From Cristatella mucedo (Eukaryota; Bryozoa; Phylactolaemata; Cristatellidae), in the NCBI GenBank assembly GCA_009760855.2, contig WPIO01000093.1, positions 1,457,001 to 1,521,000 of the forward strand: DNA of 64,000 bases. Direction: 5' to 3'. Under the pieces are notes generated by a model. The model searched no databases, had not been told where the DNA came from, and saw nothing but the letters and a program-made list of their open reading frames with translations. Shown one piece after another: positions 22,750 to 33,639 of this stretch. The first letter of the stretch is position 1. The number at the start of each line of letters is the position of its first letter. Position numbers and translations under genes: made by a program.

Positions 22750-24135
22750 TTAGTTTGGAGGCGACGAGTACGAGGCTGCGGTGCGTTTGGTCAGCCTGTA
22801 CTTGATGCCGGCCACTTCGGGTGCTCGCTCGACGATAGCGCTTGCGAATCCACCGGGCCCGCTGACCGTCAAGCACGTGCTGTGGGCTTTCTTGCTCGAA
22901 TCGAGCGGCGGCGCACCGGTTCGCAACGCGACCGAGCAGCCGTAGACTGGAACGTGTACGATGTCGCCCTCGCGCGTGATGTACCTGAGCTTGGCGAAGC
23001 GTCTTCTCGTCTGCGCCGCGGCTGCCGCTCTCGCCGCCGCCGGGCGGCTCTTGCCGGCGTAGCCGCGAGCAGCCCGATCAAACGCAGGACTTCCCGCAGG
23101 CGCAAGAGAGCTCGGAGGTCTCCCGCCGTCCAATAGCGAAGCCCACGAAGCGTCGGTGGCGGAGCCGTACATGGCGAGATCGCGAGCGAGCTCGGCGTCC
23201 AAGATGCGCAGCTTCTGGTCGATGCCCAGAGTGCCGACGACGTTGTCGACGGAAGCCGCTCCCCAGTGGCCACCGGCATACGCGGCGCCGAATCCGCCGA
23301 ACAGTGCCGGAAGCTGAAGCGGCGGCGGCGGCGACGACGACGACGTGTCGTCATCTGGATCGCACTCGACCGGGGTGTACACCTCGGCGACGTCCTCGGG
23401 ACCGACAGGGTCGACGCTGTCTCGCGGCACGTCGTCGGGCAACCATCCACGCACTCCTGCGCGAGAGTCGGTCGGAGAGTTGACGGCGGCCGCGGCGGAG
23501 CCGCCGGGGAGCGAGCGAACGGGCCTCCATAGCGCTGCAGCGGCGGCGGCGACGACTCCAGCCGCCGCAGCCGCCAGCTCGAAGCCCCGCGGCCCCGCGG
23601 CGGCTGCTGCCGTCTGCGCGGGGCGATCGGCAAGCGCAGGAAAGCCCGCGCCGCCCCTGCTATCGCCAAGACGGCGGAGATATTGGCGCAGCCTCGCGTC
23701 GACCCAGCCGACGGACGACTCGCAGCAGTCCGGCTTTCCGGCCGCGGCCGCGTCGGGCGCACCCGACTTCGCGCGTCGGTAGCAGCCATTGTCGGCGACG
23801 TATTTGTACGTCCTCTTTTCCACCATCGGTCGCCAGTTAAAAGATCCGGGCAGCGACGGTGGGAACAGGCGGTGCACCTTTCGAGCGATAGACTGCTGCA
23901 CGCGAGGAGGCCTTTCGTGGTTATCTCGTCTACAGACGTCGCGAGCGCCGCCGCCGCCACGCGCAGGACTCCACGCCGAGAACGGCGAAGGCTCGCTTCC
24001 CGACTTGCAGCCGTCGTCCTTAATCAGGCTAAAGTCGCATTCATGCAGCGCCTTGATTACATCCTTGACTTCATTCGTATGCGATTTGTCGCAGCAACTC
24101 ATAGTGTTTCGTTGAATTTCATATGACCGCGGCAA
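22750..24135 (-). CDS. hypothetical protein, 461 aa, Ala/Pro/Arg-rich, possible single-exon gene
   Basis: I do not recognise this protein. It is open for 461 codons from an ATG at 24135 (a second in-frame Met is residue 12) to a TAA. The N-terminal 40 residues (MSCCDKSHTNEVKDVIKALH region) look like an ordinary mixed-composition helix with several Cys. Residues 80-125 (ARKVHRLFPPSLPGSFNWRP, then EKRTYKYVADNGCYRR) and 300-325 (TLGIDQKLRILDAELARDL) are not low-complexity. Residues 170-205 are Ala-rich, and 258-275 are an Asp, Ser, Pro run. The C-terminal part has a compact segment, KLRYITREGDIVHVPVYGCS. The region is GC-rich, which makes long chance ORFs more likely, and antisense frames are also open in places. 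The non-repetitive segments, the start outside the GC-rich core and the head-to-head position next to the TRPC4AP-like gene favour a real gene. It could also be one exon of a larger gene. Confidence 0.45.
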   Translation of the reverse strand: MPRSYEIQRNTMSCCDKSHTNEVKDVIKALHECDFSLIKDDGCKSGSEPSPFSAWSPARGGGGARDVCRRDNHERPPRVQQSIARKVHRLFPPSLPGSFNWRPMVEKRTYKYVADNGCYRRAKSGAPDAAAAGKPDCCESSVGWVDARLRQYLRRLGDSRGGAGFPALADRPAQTAAAAAGPRGFELAAAAAGVVAAAAAALWRPVRSLPGGSAAAAVNSPTDSRAGVRGWLPDDVPRDSVDPVGPEDVAEVYTPVECDPDDDTSSSSPPPPLQLPALFGGFGAAYAGGHWGAASVDNVVGTLGIDQKLRILDAELARDLAMYGSATDASWASLLDGGRPPSSLAPAGSPAFDRAARGYAGKSRPAAARAAAAAQTRRRFAKLRYITREGDIVHVPVYGCSVALRTGAPPLDSSKKAHSTCLTVSGPGGFASAIVERAPEVAGIKYRLTKRTAASYSSPPN

Positions 24136-24385
24136 CGAGCTGGCGGCCCCGACGTGGCAACTTCGATCGAGTACCGATTCTTCGCTGATGAACGGAAAGC
24201 GTCAAGCCTTGCAAAAATTGAGCCACAGACAAAGGTGGCCGCGCGTAGACCACACACCGATCGAGTGTCACTCCCTCCCCCCGCCGCGGGGGGAGCCCGA
24301 ACCGCCAGCGACCACGGTCCGGCGACGGCTGCACCCGAGGTCAGCTGCCAGTTAGACAGCCGCGCCGTGTGTTTAAGGGAGTTCC

Positions 24386-24395
24386 GTCACGTGAC
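24386..24395. promoter_or_regulatory. GTCACGTGAC palindrome (E-box / CLEAR-like)
   Basis: A perfect 10-bp palindrome with a CACGTG core, about 250 bp upstream of the minus-strand ORF start and 1.1 kb upstream of the candidate TRPC4AP-like first exon. This is the known binding consensus of bHLH-zip factors of the MYC/USF/TFEB type. Function here is inferred only from position. Confidence 0.4.
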
Positions 24396-24451
24396 CTATT
24401 TAGTGTTTACAATCTGTGTGACGAAGGGGCTCTCAGCGTACGTGCATACAC

Positions 24452-24460
24452 TATAAATAG
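24452..24460 (+). promoter_or_regulatory. TATA-box-like TATAAATAG
   Basis: A consensus-like TATA sequence 57 bp to the right of the GTCACGTGAC palindrome. It could position a plus-strand start around 24480, but no cap-site evidence exists. It may be chance. Confidence 0.3.
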
Positions 24461-25530
24461 AGAAATTTTTAATTTCATATTATTTAAATGACCGATGAAT
24501 TGTATCAGTAGCCATATACCTTGTCCACCTCGCGGTCGCTCGGCTGAAGCGCGTCGGCCAAGGGCGGTCACTGCGGCTGGTCGCGCTGCGTTGGACTATG
24601 TCGGCGTGAAGCGTCTCGCCCGCTTGTGGTCGAATGGATAGCTCTGCTGTGCACGGACAGCTGCGCACGTCACACTGCAAAGTCAGGCACCTGCTGCGCA
24701 AGCCGGAATATAGTGGGCGCGGTTGCCGGCGACTTCGAGACGTACGTAAATGCCGCCGACATCCGTTGTTACGGATGCGTCGTAAGCGGTGGCGCTCTCG
24801 CAACACCACGTCTGGGGTTTAGTTTTTGTCGCCAGTGTCTCTCGCGAGACTTTCGTGCTCGCTCCCGCTGGACAAACCCCGTAGCCAGGCGTGATGTCGA
24901 CGGGGCTTGTGGTGTATTGTCTCCTCTCGCGCCCAGCTTCCTACGTGCGATTGTCGGCAGTGCTTTGTCGAAAATGCCGCAGTCCTTATAGTTGATTGAC
25001 TGCAACTCTTCAGCATGTAGCTCACGCAAACTGTCTAGGCCTCAACCTGCCGATGTCTCTTTTAGTCCTCATTGGCGCAATGAGTGTACTTCGCTTTGGA
25101 CCACTTCCACTACTGTCGCCTCTACCCTACCACAGCATTGTCCATGCTTTCGGCCCTAGAGAAATCGGTTTATTATTTTATTCTGAGGGTGCAATATCAG
25201 CGGTCTCTTTGCACGTTCGTTAGCCGGAAAAGCGTGGCATTCGCAGCTACTTCCGTATTTAAGTTTTTGCATTACTTACACGCTAGTCACGCCGTCTTCG
25301 GCCTTCGAAGAGGGTGCAGGAGGAGTTCGTGCCCAACTTTGTACCCATGCTTTATCCGTTATGCTCATCGGCAGTTCAGTAGACGGAGCGATTTCACTTT
25401 CGTGACCGACTTTCCGACCCTTCCTGTGCTTTTCGCGAGCCAAATTCGAGCCAGCCTCCGTTTCTTTCACATATTTCCTGTTCCTCTTTGCCGGTGGCCA
25501 AAGTGTGGCTAACCTGCAGTATTATTCGGG

Positions 25531-25671
25531 ATGGACGCGTTAGCAGGAACAATTGTGGACTGCTGGGCTAAGGTTATAGTAAAAATGGCCGAACGGCAGC
25601 TTTTGCTGTGCAATAGGCCTGCTTCGCTCACGCCTGTCGAGTCCCAGCTGGTGCGATTGGTCGGCATTCTG
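25531..25671 (+). CDS. TRPC4AP: candidate first coding exon of the TRPC4AP-like gene
   Basis: The open frame starts with an ATG at 25531 (purine at -3, G at +4), and a second in-frame ATG at 25585 has an even better context (AAAAATGG). The segment LLLCNRPASLTPVESQLVRL resembles the N-terminal stretch of vertebrate TRPC4AP just before the part encoded at 38608: it shares the spacing of L-L, R, L-T and L-V-R-x-V, with a two-residue gap. The downstream exon needs a phase-0 donor. Phase-0 GT sites occur after 25650, 25659 and 25671, but none is a strong donor, so the 3' edge is uncertain. I chose 25671 because it preserves the alignment length. If correct, intron 1 is about 13 kb and filled with transposons. 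Confidence 0.4.
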
Positions 25672-25949
25672 GTTGCCAGGTCCAGAGTGTGCATTTGGAA
25701 ATGTCGTCAGGAGTGATTCTGGTATTAGGTTATGGGTGTTTCCTTGGCTTCAGAATGCTGATGTTTGCACCTCTTTAGGTGTGCCGGCTCTGGAACCGTC
25801 TGGCAGGACTGAGGCATGTAGCCTGGCTAAATGATCTTGCTGAATCGTAATGTTGCTTAGAATAACGAAATCTGTTGATGCTCAAAAGCAGCCAGAAACC
25901 TGGAAACCCATGCCAGTGTGGCCGTTGTAACTTGAGAGCTTGGATCCCC

Positions 25950-26065
25950 TCGCTGTCAGTAGCTCATACTCCATTAACCATTCGATCGTGCTTCCTTTGC
26001 AGCAAATGTAAAGTGCCTAGAAAGAGATTGAGTTCTCTGAGGGGGCTATGTCGAATGTTATTACT
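25950..26065 (+). mobile_element. L2-B LINE tail
   Basis: ATTAACCATTCGATCGTGCT, TCCTTTGCAGCAAATGTAAA, GTGCCTAGAAAGAGATTGAG, TTCTCTGAGGGGGCTATG. It ends in a mutated ATT tail. Confidence 0.75.
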
Positions 26066-26069
26066 CATA

Positions 26070-27960
26070 CACATCTGTGTGCCGGCGTGTGGGCAAGTGC
26101 GAATGTCCCCTTCCCTCTCATACATGTGTAGGTAGGTACATGAGCTGATGACTTGCTGCTCCTCTGCCGCTGCTGTGAGAGCCGGTGCTTTATAAGACTG
26201 CCCACGTGGCGAGGCCCAGCGACGCACATCGAGCAGCCAAGGTCTCGGATTCGCCGTGTTGCGATGCTGCTCTGCCCCCAACCTTGTGTGCGTTTGAGCT
26301 AGTTAGTTGCTAATTCACTGCATTCGTACCGGCTGTAAAGGGCCTGACGGTGGCAGCATGTCGGTGGTGGTCAAGCATTTGGGATCTGTAGAGAGGCGAG
26401 TTGGTAGAGAGCTGCAATTTTGGCTGCCGTTCATCCCACTTCATCCAGCGTTTGGATAAACCTGTAGTCCATCAATTCGATGGTGGCCTAGAGCCATATG
26501 GTTTTCTTCTGTTGAGCTATGCTTTTGTGTTGTCACCGCTTCCTGCAAGTGTAACGAACAATGTATATATAAACTACAAGCAGCTCAGTGTCTGCGGACT
26601 CGCTTCACTGAGCCATGGTAGTTCTGTCAGTAGTCACGGAAGACAACGCTGCGCCATCTTGCCACTTGCCGGAAGTATGCCATCTTGTGGCGTGGCAGAC
26701 TTTCTCGCTCTAATTAGTAGAGGTTTATGCATGATAGTTGCAGGACTGGAGCGATTGCTATGTTCAGCTTGGAAGCCAGCATATACACAGCTCCACTTAT
26801 TGCCACACCGTGCTGTCAGTTTGGCATTTTATCATGTTAAGCTAACACTAGATATCAAGTCATTTTGTTGTATTACATTTTTTGATTACTCGTTACTGAG
26901 GCTCGGGCGAATCCGAGCCTCTCTTAAGTGATATTGGTCGTACACACCAAAGCGGTCTCTTGTACTGCCTGTTGAACTATCGACCTCTCCGAGATCTATT
27001 TAGGGAGTGGCTGAAGGCTCCCTTTGCAGGCCAAATGTAGCTGTCTTGTCAGTAGTGGTCCTTTCCTGCATTATGCATGGACCTACTTGCAACATGCCTC
27101 CCCCTCAAGTCAACTAAGTAGCTCATAGTTCTTCATTCAGCCAGTCATGTTTATCTGCTTGAGATGGGGGTGAGTCTGTGATTGATGGCACCATCAGGGT
27201 TTTATAAGAAGATACTGACTACCCAACATCAGGCTCAAGCCTGCCATTTTCGATGGGCCACACAGATTAGTGATTGCCTCTGCTTGGATGCCTTGTCAAT
27301 ATACACTACTATGCAATGACTCACGGGTGTCGGGGTGCAGGGGACAAGCTCTCCAGTGCTTTCATGGCCACTGCTACAGGTTTAGGATGAGTTGATTGAC
27401 AATGACATGTAGGATAAGACTGACACAAGTATCGCATCTGTTCGTGCTATCGATTTCGAAAAACTAGAGTGCCTTGGCGGTCCATCTCAGAGCAGAGCAC
27501 ATTGCAAATGCCTGTTTGCATTTACTTCTTTCCGACACGATGGCTGCCCAGTTTGTTTACTTTGCTAATTCTTCGACGTCTTAGAACTGGTCCTGCCTCT
27601 TGCAGCACTGGCTCAAGTTTGGTGGGTGCTAAGGCATTTCCTTCAATTCCATTGCTCCGTTGCCTTAGTTTTTATCAGCAGAGATGCACATGGCTTCCCT
27701 TGGGTTAATGTGATCCAGTTGCCAGTCGATTGTGCTTAATTCTGCATTGTATTAATCGCTGCAGGCTTAGACAGATTTTTAAGGGGGCCGCTCCTTGAAC
27801 TTATCCGATTTGGCCGATATTAGCAGCTTCATATTTGCGGGTGCATGCTGCTCTGCTGTAGCAGCCTCCCCCCAGCTCTTCTTCTTCCATGTCTCATTAA
27901 TGGAGGCTGCAGCCCGGTTGTCCTGCTTCTATATGGCCCACGAACATGCGTGTAATATAT
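26070..27960. other. putative intron 1 sequence, no exon or repeat recognised
   Basis: The longest open frame (26401-26931, plus, 176 codons) has no recognisable motif and mixed hydrophobic composition, and reads like chance. I find no exon here that fits the TRPC4AP phase pattern. Confidence 0.5.
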
Positions 27961-27974
27961 CATGCTATTCACTT

Positions 27975-28250
27975 AACACATGCTGTACAGGAAGCATGCC
28001 AAATGGTTAGTGATAGCATGTGCATCGTCCGCACGCACAAGCACACAAAGGAAATTTCACACCTGCCCAGCTAATACTGTGTGGAACAGGTGTGGTTTTT
28101 AGCTTTTTTTTAAATGTAAAGTCGGGGAATGGCATGACGTTATTCGGAAGTGAGTTCTGGACTTAAAAAGCACACAGACTGAAGACAGGGTCTCCAAAGG
28201 ATTTGAGGTTGGTTAGAGGCAGTAAGCTGGTGCTGTTCAATTTTTTAACT
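27975..28250 (-). mobile_element. L2-B LINE fragment without tail
   Basis: GGAAGCATGCCAAATGGTTA, GTGATAGCATGTGCATCGTC, AAGTGAGTTCTGGACTT and GTCTCCAAAGGATTTGAGGT all match the 3' region of other copies. It ends abruptly on both sides. Confidence 0.7.
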
Positions 28251-28837
28251 AATGCTAGTAGGCTGTTTTATATTACCGTGAGTACAATGGGTGATCTGAT
28301 TTGCTTGGTCGGCGCATTTCGGCGTGAGGGATTTGTGGTGGTACGGTTTCGACCCCTCTGTTCTTCCTAATGACGGTTGTCTTTTGAGTGTGACCACAGT
28401 AATACGCTTGATTAGAGTGCTTGGTTAGGGTCTCGCTCTGTCTGTACCATAGCTTGCAGTAGGTGAGGTCATGCTGGCATACAGACTTCTGTGAGTATCT
28501 TGCCGTGGTCATTTGTCATGTCTTCCTCCACGACTTGGTCTGTGTGCACATATTAAAATGTCCTATCACCGGCTCGCTACCCTTCTCCATCCTCACTGCT
28601 AGCTCTCAGTGCCACCATCAAGTCTGTGTGTGCCTGTCAAAATCGGTGTGCAGTTTAAGAATCCCATGAGAATCAATAATCCAATCGTGGTTTTAGGAGC
28701 ACCTTGATTCAGCTCTCGGAAATTATATTGTACAGTTTGTTTTGTTTATTTTTCATCAGTGCGAGCTTGGCTTCCGCAGCCGCTTCAGCCTTTTATGTGC
28801 AATGTCTCTCATCAGGCCTTTTTCACTATGTCTGGAC

Positions 28838-28839
<2 letters not shown>

Positions 28840-28913
<74 letters not shown>
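28840..28913. repeat. (AT)n microsatellite
   Basis: About 37 uninterrupted AT units. Confidence 0.98.
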
Positions 28914-28919
<6 letters not shown>

Positions 28920-29203
28920 CATATACTTCATTCCATAGTACTTGAAGGCTATTCTTTGTGCCCCACTACACGACTGGAGCTCTCCATTGTTTTAGCATAC
29001 ATTGAACGGATGATAATTTGGTGTGCACTGGGTCAGGTATGCTAACCGACAAGATCCAAGCGCTCGTGATTCTGGTGCCTTGTGCTAGGCGATACTTGTC
29101 ATGTGTGCATGACTGCATGTACAAGTTATAGTGGGAACTTGGTGAGAACCCGTAGATATGGTTTGGTTGTGCTAGCAGAGCTGGGTGCATTCAGTTAAAT
29201 GTG

Positions 29204-29205
<2 letters not shown>

Positions 29206-29284
<79 letters not shown>
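29206..29284. repeat. compound (AC)n(AT)n microsatellite
   Basis: About 32 AC units run straight into about seven TA units. Confidence 0.98.
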
Positions 29285-29371
29285 ATGTGCTCTTAGTTTT
29301 TTTGAAAATTCTATCTGTTCGTGATAAGACGGTAAGGATGACAACCCCCCCCCCCACTCCTTAGACAGTGC

Positions 29372-29548
29372 TATGTGAGCCGTGATGGCACACTAGATAA
29401 GGCGGTTGCTTTCACGACCTCGGGACCGAGGTCGTGGGTTCGATTCCTGCGGTTGGCGATTCTTTATCGCCATTGCAAGCGGTGGTGATAGCCGTAAAGG
29501 CTCTTCTGTTGCTATACAAAAAGAGGCTGTTTAATCAGCTGGGATTTA
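29372..29548 (+). mobile_element. SINE-1, good copy
   Basis: GAGCCGTGATGGCACACTAG, ATAAGGCGGTTGCTTTCACG, GTGGGTTCGATTCCTGCGG, the AGCCGTAAAGGCT hairpin and AAAGAGGCTGTTTAATCAGC, followed by (TTTA)n. The CTAGATAAGG head keeps a recognisable box A. Confidence 0.85.
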
Positions 29549-29759
29549 TTTATTTATTTTTATGATATGAATGTCGGCAAATAATGCTCCAGCTCTAGCT
29601 GTCACGACAGTCTGCTCAGCAGCAGGTTGGTAGAGACGTGCTCGCTTGGTTTAGGTTTGGAATGCCTCGAAAATGGCAAACTGAGGAAACAAGCAGGCAA
29701 AATAAGTTTGCTTAAGCCTTGGGAATTTACTTGCAACTAAAGAAAAAGTAAAAGTATAG

Positions 29760-29910
29760 GTTAGCTGATTCAACAGCCTCATTTATTTAGCTGCAGAAGA
29801 GCCTTAGCGGCTATCGCCTGCTTGCAGCAGGCATTACAAGATTGTCTGCTGAAGGACTCTGCTTGAACCCACGAACATGGATCGTGAAATGTGAGCACCT
29901 TACCCCAAGG
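29760..29910 (-). mobile_element. SINE-1 copy
   Basis: Reverse complement: TTAGCTGATTCAACAGCCTC, AGCCTTAGCGGCTATCGCC, GCTTGAACCCACGAACATGG and ATCGTGAAATGTGAGCACCT. Confidence 0.75.
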
Positions 29911-30384
29911 CATATATACCTAGGCGTATAGGCCAAGGCATATATACCTAGGCACTAGATTTAGCAGAACCCTTGCTAGAATTATAGACCATCGAACAGG
30001 GGCTTCTACGTGAGCTTTAGGGAGTCACAAATGAACCCCACAGAGAGGTAGATATACTACTGCTGTTCATTTCTTAGGTAGGTTTCCAAAGACGATCTCT
30101 AGCTATCTTTATATTATTATAAAAAAATACTCCCTCCTTTTTGGAAACAAAGCATGCAAATGCAAGGGAACTGCAATGGTTACACGAACCCTCCCCTAGC
30201 AGGAGAGGTCGTTGTTTGTTGGAGGACACTTCTTTTCCAACCACCTATAGTACATCTCTGAGCACGGGCAGCCCATCCTGGGAACTTGGATTGGCATGCA
30301 CTTGGTGACGGCAGGGAAATTCGGTTTATGCAGTTCTTCTTAGTGCCCTCTACTCAAGGATTGTAGACATATTTGCCTTGCTTC

Positions 30385-30520
30385 GCTGGTTTGGCCCAGT
30401 GGTCAAGGTGCTTGCCCCGACCAAGATCTGGCCAAAGTCATGGGCTCGAGCCCCGAGGCGTATGCAAAGCACCTGAATAGAGATTAGGTTCTCTTAGGGG
30501 TATATCCAAGTTTAATTTTA
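30385..30520 (+). mobile_element. SINE-2, nearly full length
   Basis: TGGTTTGGCCCAGTGGTCAA (box A), GGTGCTTGCCCCGACC, CATGGGCTCGAGCCCCGAG (box B), AAAGCACCTGAATAGAGATT, AGGTTCTCTTAGGGG. An AT-rich tail follows to about 30620. Confidence 0.8.
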
Positions 30521-30625
30521 TAAATTATAATTATAATACGGATTTTAACGAATTCTAATATAATAATTATTATTATAAATCGTATTATAATATTATATTA
30601 ATATATAAAGATTATAATATAAGGA
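30520..30625. repeat. AT-rich palindromic tract
   Basis: Alternating TTATAAT/ATTATAA words form imperfect palindromes after a SINE-2 tail, much as at 5.91-6.06 kb after a SINE-1. Confidence 0.75.
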
Positions 30626-31285
30626 ATTGACTTTTTGTTGTGTACCTTTGTCGGGGTTCCAAGTCTGCAGCTTCCCGAGGCAGAGGTTTCCTCACGAATT
30701 CACCTTTAATCGTAAACCCACTATTTAGGATAGCACTTTAAAAAAGACGTTGCAGCACACCACTTAACAAAGGAACTTGGTGCCTTGCCTAAGGCAAGTG
30801 ATAACAGAGTTCTGGGTTTCCTACCCTTTTCTGCTGCCGATGTTTTAAAATTTTCGATTCACCTTCACGATCATCTTTTGCTCATTAATTCAACCAGCAA
30901 CTCCCTTTCCACCCACCCGTCAACCCCTGATGGCATGAAGCATCGGCTGGTGAATGCTCATGCTTTTAAAAATTTTAGTGATATTTTTTAACCTGATGCC
31001 GAAAAGACTTCAGTTTTTATCGTTTTCAGTGCACCGTTGGTTGTGCTGACCCTTTTGTTGTGACCTTTTCCAGCCTGCCAAGTGCTAGTCGTATTGGGTA
31101 ATTCAGTGTGTACTCAGCATCTATCTGTCATTAGTGGTAACACCATCTAACAGAGGAGGCCCACAAAAGCCTGCATTTTTGTTACCATGACTCTTTCCCG
31201 AAATAGCTTCACTACATTAGATACAACAATGTTGGGTAAGGATGAGTCAGCTTCTATGCTAGTGAAGCTCAGCAGCACGCTAATG

Positions 31286-31905
31286 CCTATAATAATAATA
31301 ATAATAATATTGCACTTGATAAAGCGCCCTCAGAGAACTTAATCTCTTTCTAGGCGCTTTACATTTGCTGCAAAGTGATACGCAATAGAATAGTAAGTAA
31401 AATCATGCTTGAAAAACAAACAAAATGAATAACATGGTTAGGGGTTACATGCACTGGGTCAGCATGCAAATGTGGTTAGTGGCAGCATGAACAGTGTCAG
31501 CACGCATAAGCACATCGAGGACGAATCACAAGGACCCACTAAATGCTGTCCTAAATAGGTATGTTTTTAAGTTTCTTTTAAATGTGGTCAGGTCAGGGGA
31601 TGTTCTGATGCAGGTCGGGAGGGAGTTCCAGGCTGTGGGAGCATACGAGCTAAATGCACGGTCTCCAAAGGATTTAAGGTTTGTACGAGGTATTTGTAGA
31701 CTGTTGGATTCCGAAAAGCAAGTGGTACGATGCTTTGCCTGATGGGGTAGTATCTCTGAAAGATAGGCTGGAGCCATAGAATGAAGAGACCTAAAAGTGA
31801 GCGACAAAACCTTGAAGTCAATCCGTTGCTTGACTGGTAACCAGTGCAGGTCGGCGAGAAGTAGAGGTGGCCTATCAGCCAGCCACTTTATCCTGAGAAG
31901 AATGA
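31286..31905 (-). mobile_element. 5'-truncated L2-B LINE, well preserved C-terminus
   Basis: The minus-strand ORF 31909-31526 reads LLADLHWLPVKQRIDFKVLS, PAYLSEILPHQAKHRTTCFS and YAPTAWNSLPTCIRTSPDLT. This is the conserved C-terminal part of CR1/L2-group polyproteins. The tail is at 31380-31286, ending in ATT repeats. It is one of the youngest-looking L2-B pieces in the window. Confidence 0.85.
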
Positions 31906-32037
31906 ACACAGATTATTGTTCTCAGGCATTGGATCATGCTTGCTGCACCAAAGCAATGCATCTTCACCGGGACAGAGGTCTCTTGGAATCGCTTGGAATC
32001 GGAGAGCTAGATGAGCTGCCCTGTCTAGCTAGAGATT

Positions 32038-32465
32038 TAATAATAATAATAGTAATAATAATGCACTCGATAAAGCCACCTCAGAGAACCCAATATCTTT
32101 CTAGGTGCTTTACATTTGCTGCAAAGGAAACACGTTTGAATGGCGAGTGGTATCATGCTTGATAAACAACATGAATAACATGGTTAGGGGTGACATGCAC
32201 AGGGTCAGCATGCAAGTGTGGTTAGTGGCAGCATGCACCAGTGTCAGCACGTATAAGCACAAACAGGACGAATCACAGGTACCCACTAAATGCTGTCATA
32301 AATAGGTGTGATTTTAAGTTCTTTTTAAATGGGGTCAAGTCGGGGGGGGGATGTCGTGACACAAGTCGGGAGTGAGTTCCAGGCTTTGGGAGTATACGAA
32401 CTAAACGCATGGTCTCCAAAGGATTTGAGGTTTGTAGGGGGGGGGGCCTTCTGGCAAGCAGTTTA
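32038..32465 (-). mobile_element. L2-B LINE 3' end
   Basis: The tail with TTATTATT lies at the left; CTTTACATTTGCTGCAAAGG, GCATGCACCAGTGTCAGCAC and GGGAGTGAGTTCCAGGCTTT follow. Two G runs (about 32342-32350 and 32438-32445) look like slippage. Confidence 0.8.
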
Positions 32466-32739
32466 CTTGATGAGCAGTTCCATGAGCCACGAACCCAGCC
32501 AGAGAGCAGCCCACCAGGTCCAGCCCACCTGTCTAAGTAGGGGACTTATGAGCCATCCATGCCTATCGTGTTCTCTTAGCATGCAAAAGCCTGAAAAATT
32601 CCCTTGTTTATGCTGTATTTTACTATGAGAACTTGTCCCTAGGTGGCACAAATGTGGCCATTCCCCATATAGGCCCACCGCTGGCTCATGGATGTTCGTT
32701 ATACCTGTGCTGCGATGCTGGGAAAGAATGTTGGGATTC

Positions 32740-33103
32740 TCGAAGCAACGGATGTAGTTTCTTGATCAGTGGGAGCTAGCAAGAAATTAAAAACCCACCT
32801 ATTTATGACAACGTGTAGTGGGTCCCTGTGATTCGTCCTTATATGCTTATACGTGCTGACACTGGTGCATGCTGCCACTAACCACACTTGCATGCTGACC
32901 CTGCGCATGTCACCCCTAACCATGTTATTCATGTTGTTTATCAAGTATGATACCACTCACCACTCGATCGTGTTTCCTTTGCAGCAAATGTAAAGCGCCT
33001 AGAAAGAGTTGAGATGTTGAGAGTTGTGATTGTGTGATGAGAGTTCGCTGAGGGCGCTTTATGGAGTGTATCATCATCATCATTATTATTATTATTATTA
33101 GCA
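32740..33103 (+). mobile_element. L2-B LINE 3' end
   Basis: AAATTAAAAACCCACCTATT, GTGGGTCCCTGTGATTCGTC, CTGCCACTAACCACACTTGC, then the tail hairpin with a 40-bp insertion and TCATCATCATTATTATTATT. It faces the minus-strand copy at 32038-32465. Confidence 0.8.
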
Positions 33104-33639
33104 ATAATGACCTGTTAGTTGCTTTGCTTGCAGCATGTGTGCATCGGCAGGTGGTTTTGATTATTCATTGCTGTAGCCGATGAAGTCTGTGAGCTAATTA
33201 GAGAAGGCGTTGGAACTGAATTTTTGGCGATTGATTAGCCAGCACTCAGTGCTTTCTCATGTAGAACTTCATTTAAAGTAACATTCGAGAAATGTCGACA
33301 GTGCTGCATACAATCTCAAGTTCTTGAATATTTATTATTCTTCACTCTCTTCCTAGGTTGCTGTAGTTGATACAAAAAGCAATCATCTATATGTTAGACT
33401 GAGCAAAAAAGTGAGTTTTTTATGACGCATAGGAAAGCCTAGGTTGGTAGCTTATCACTAGCAGAGATGCCTTTCTCTACTGTATACCTTAAACCTTCGA
33501 TGCAAACCGATTAATGCCAGGGCCTTGTTCTAGTATCTTATGCCCTAATTATTGTTCTCGTTGATTGACATTATTATGGCAGGCGAACCATAGTAATACT
33601 AATCATAATACACGACCCTCCATAAGTTTCTACGCACTT

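Noticed and set aside
22869-23960. Second minus-strand ORF of 363 codons overlapping the 461-codon ORF
   Set aside because: Arg/Ser/Pro-rich frame-shifted shadow of the longer ORF, typical of GC-rich DNA.
26401-26931. 176-codon plus-strand ORF
   Set aside because: No motif, no similarity to the gene, composition like chance translation of intron.
28742-28945. Ile-Tyr repeat ORF
   Set aside because: Translation of the (AT)n microsatellite.
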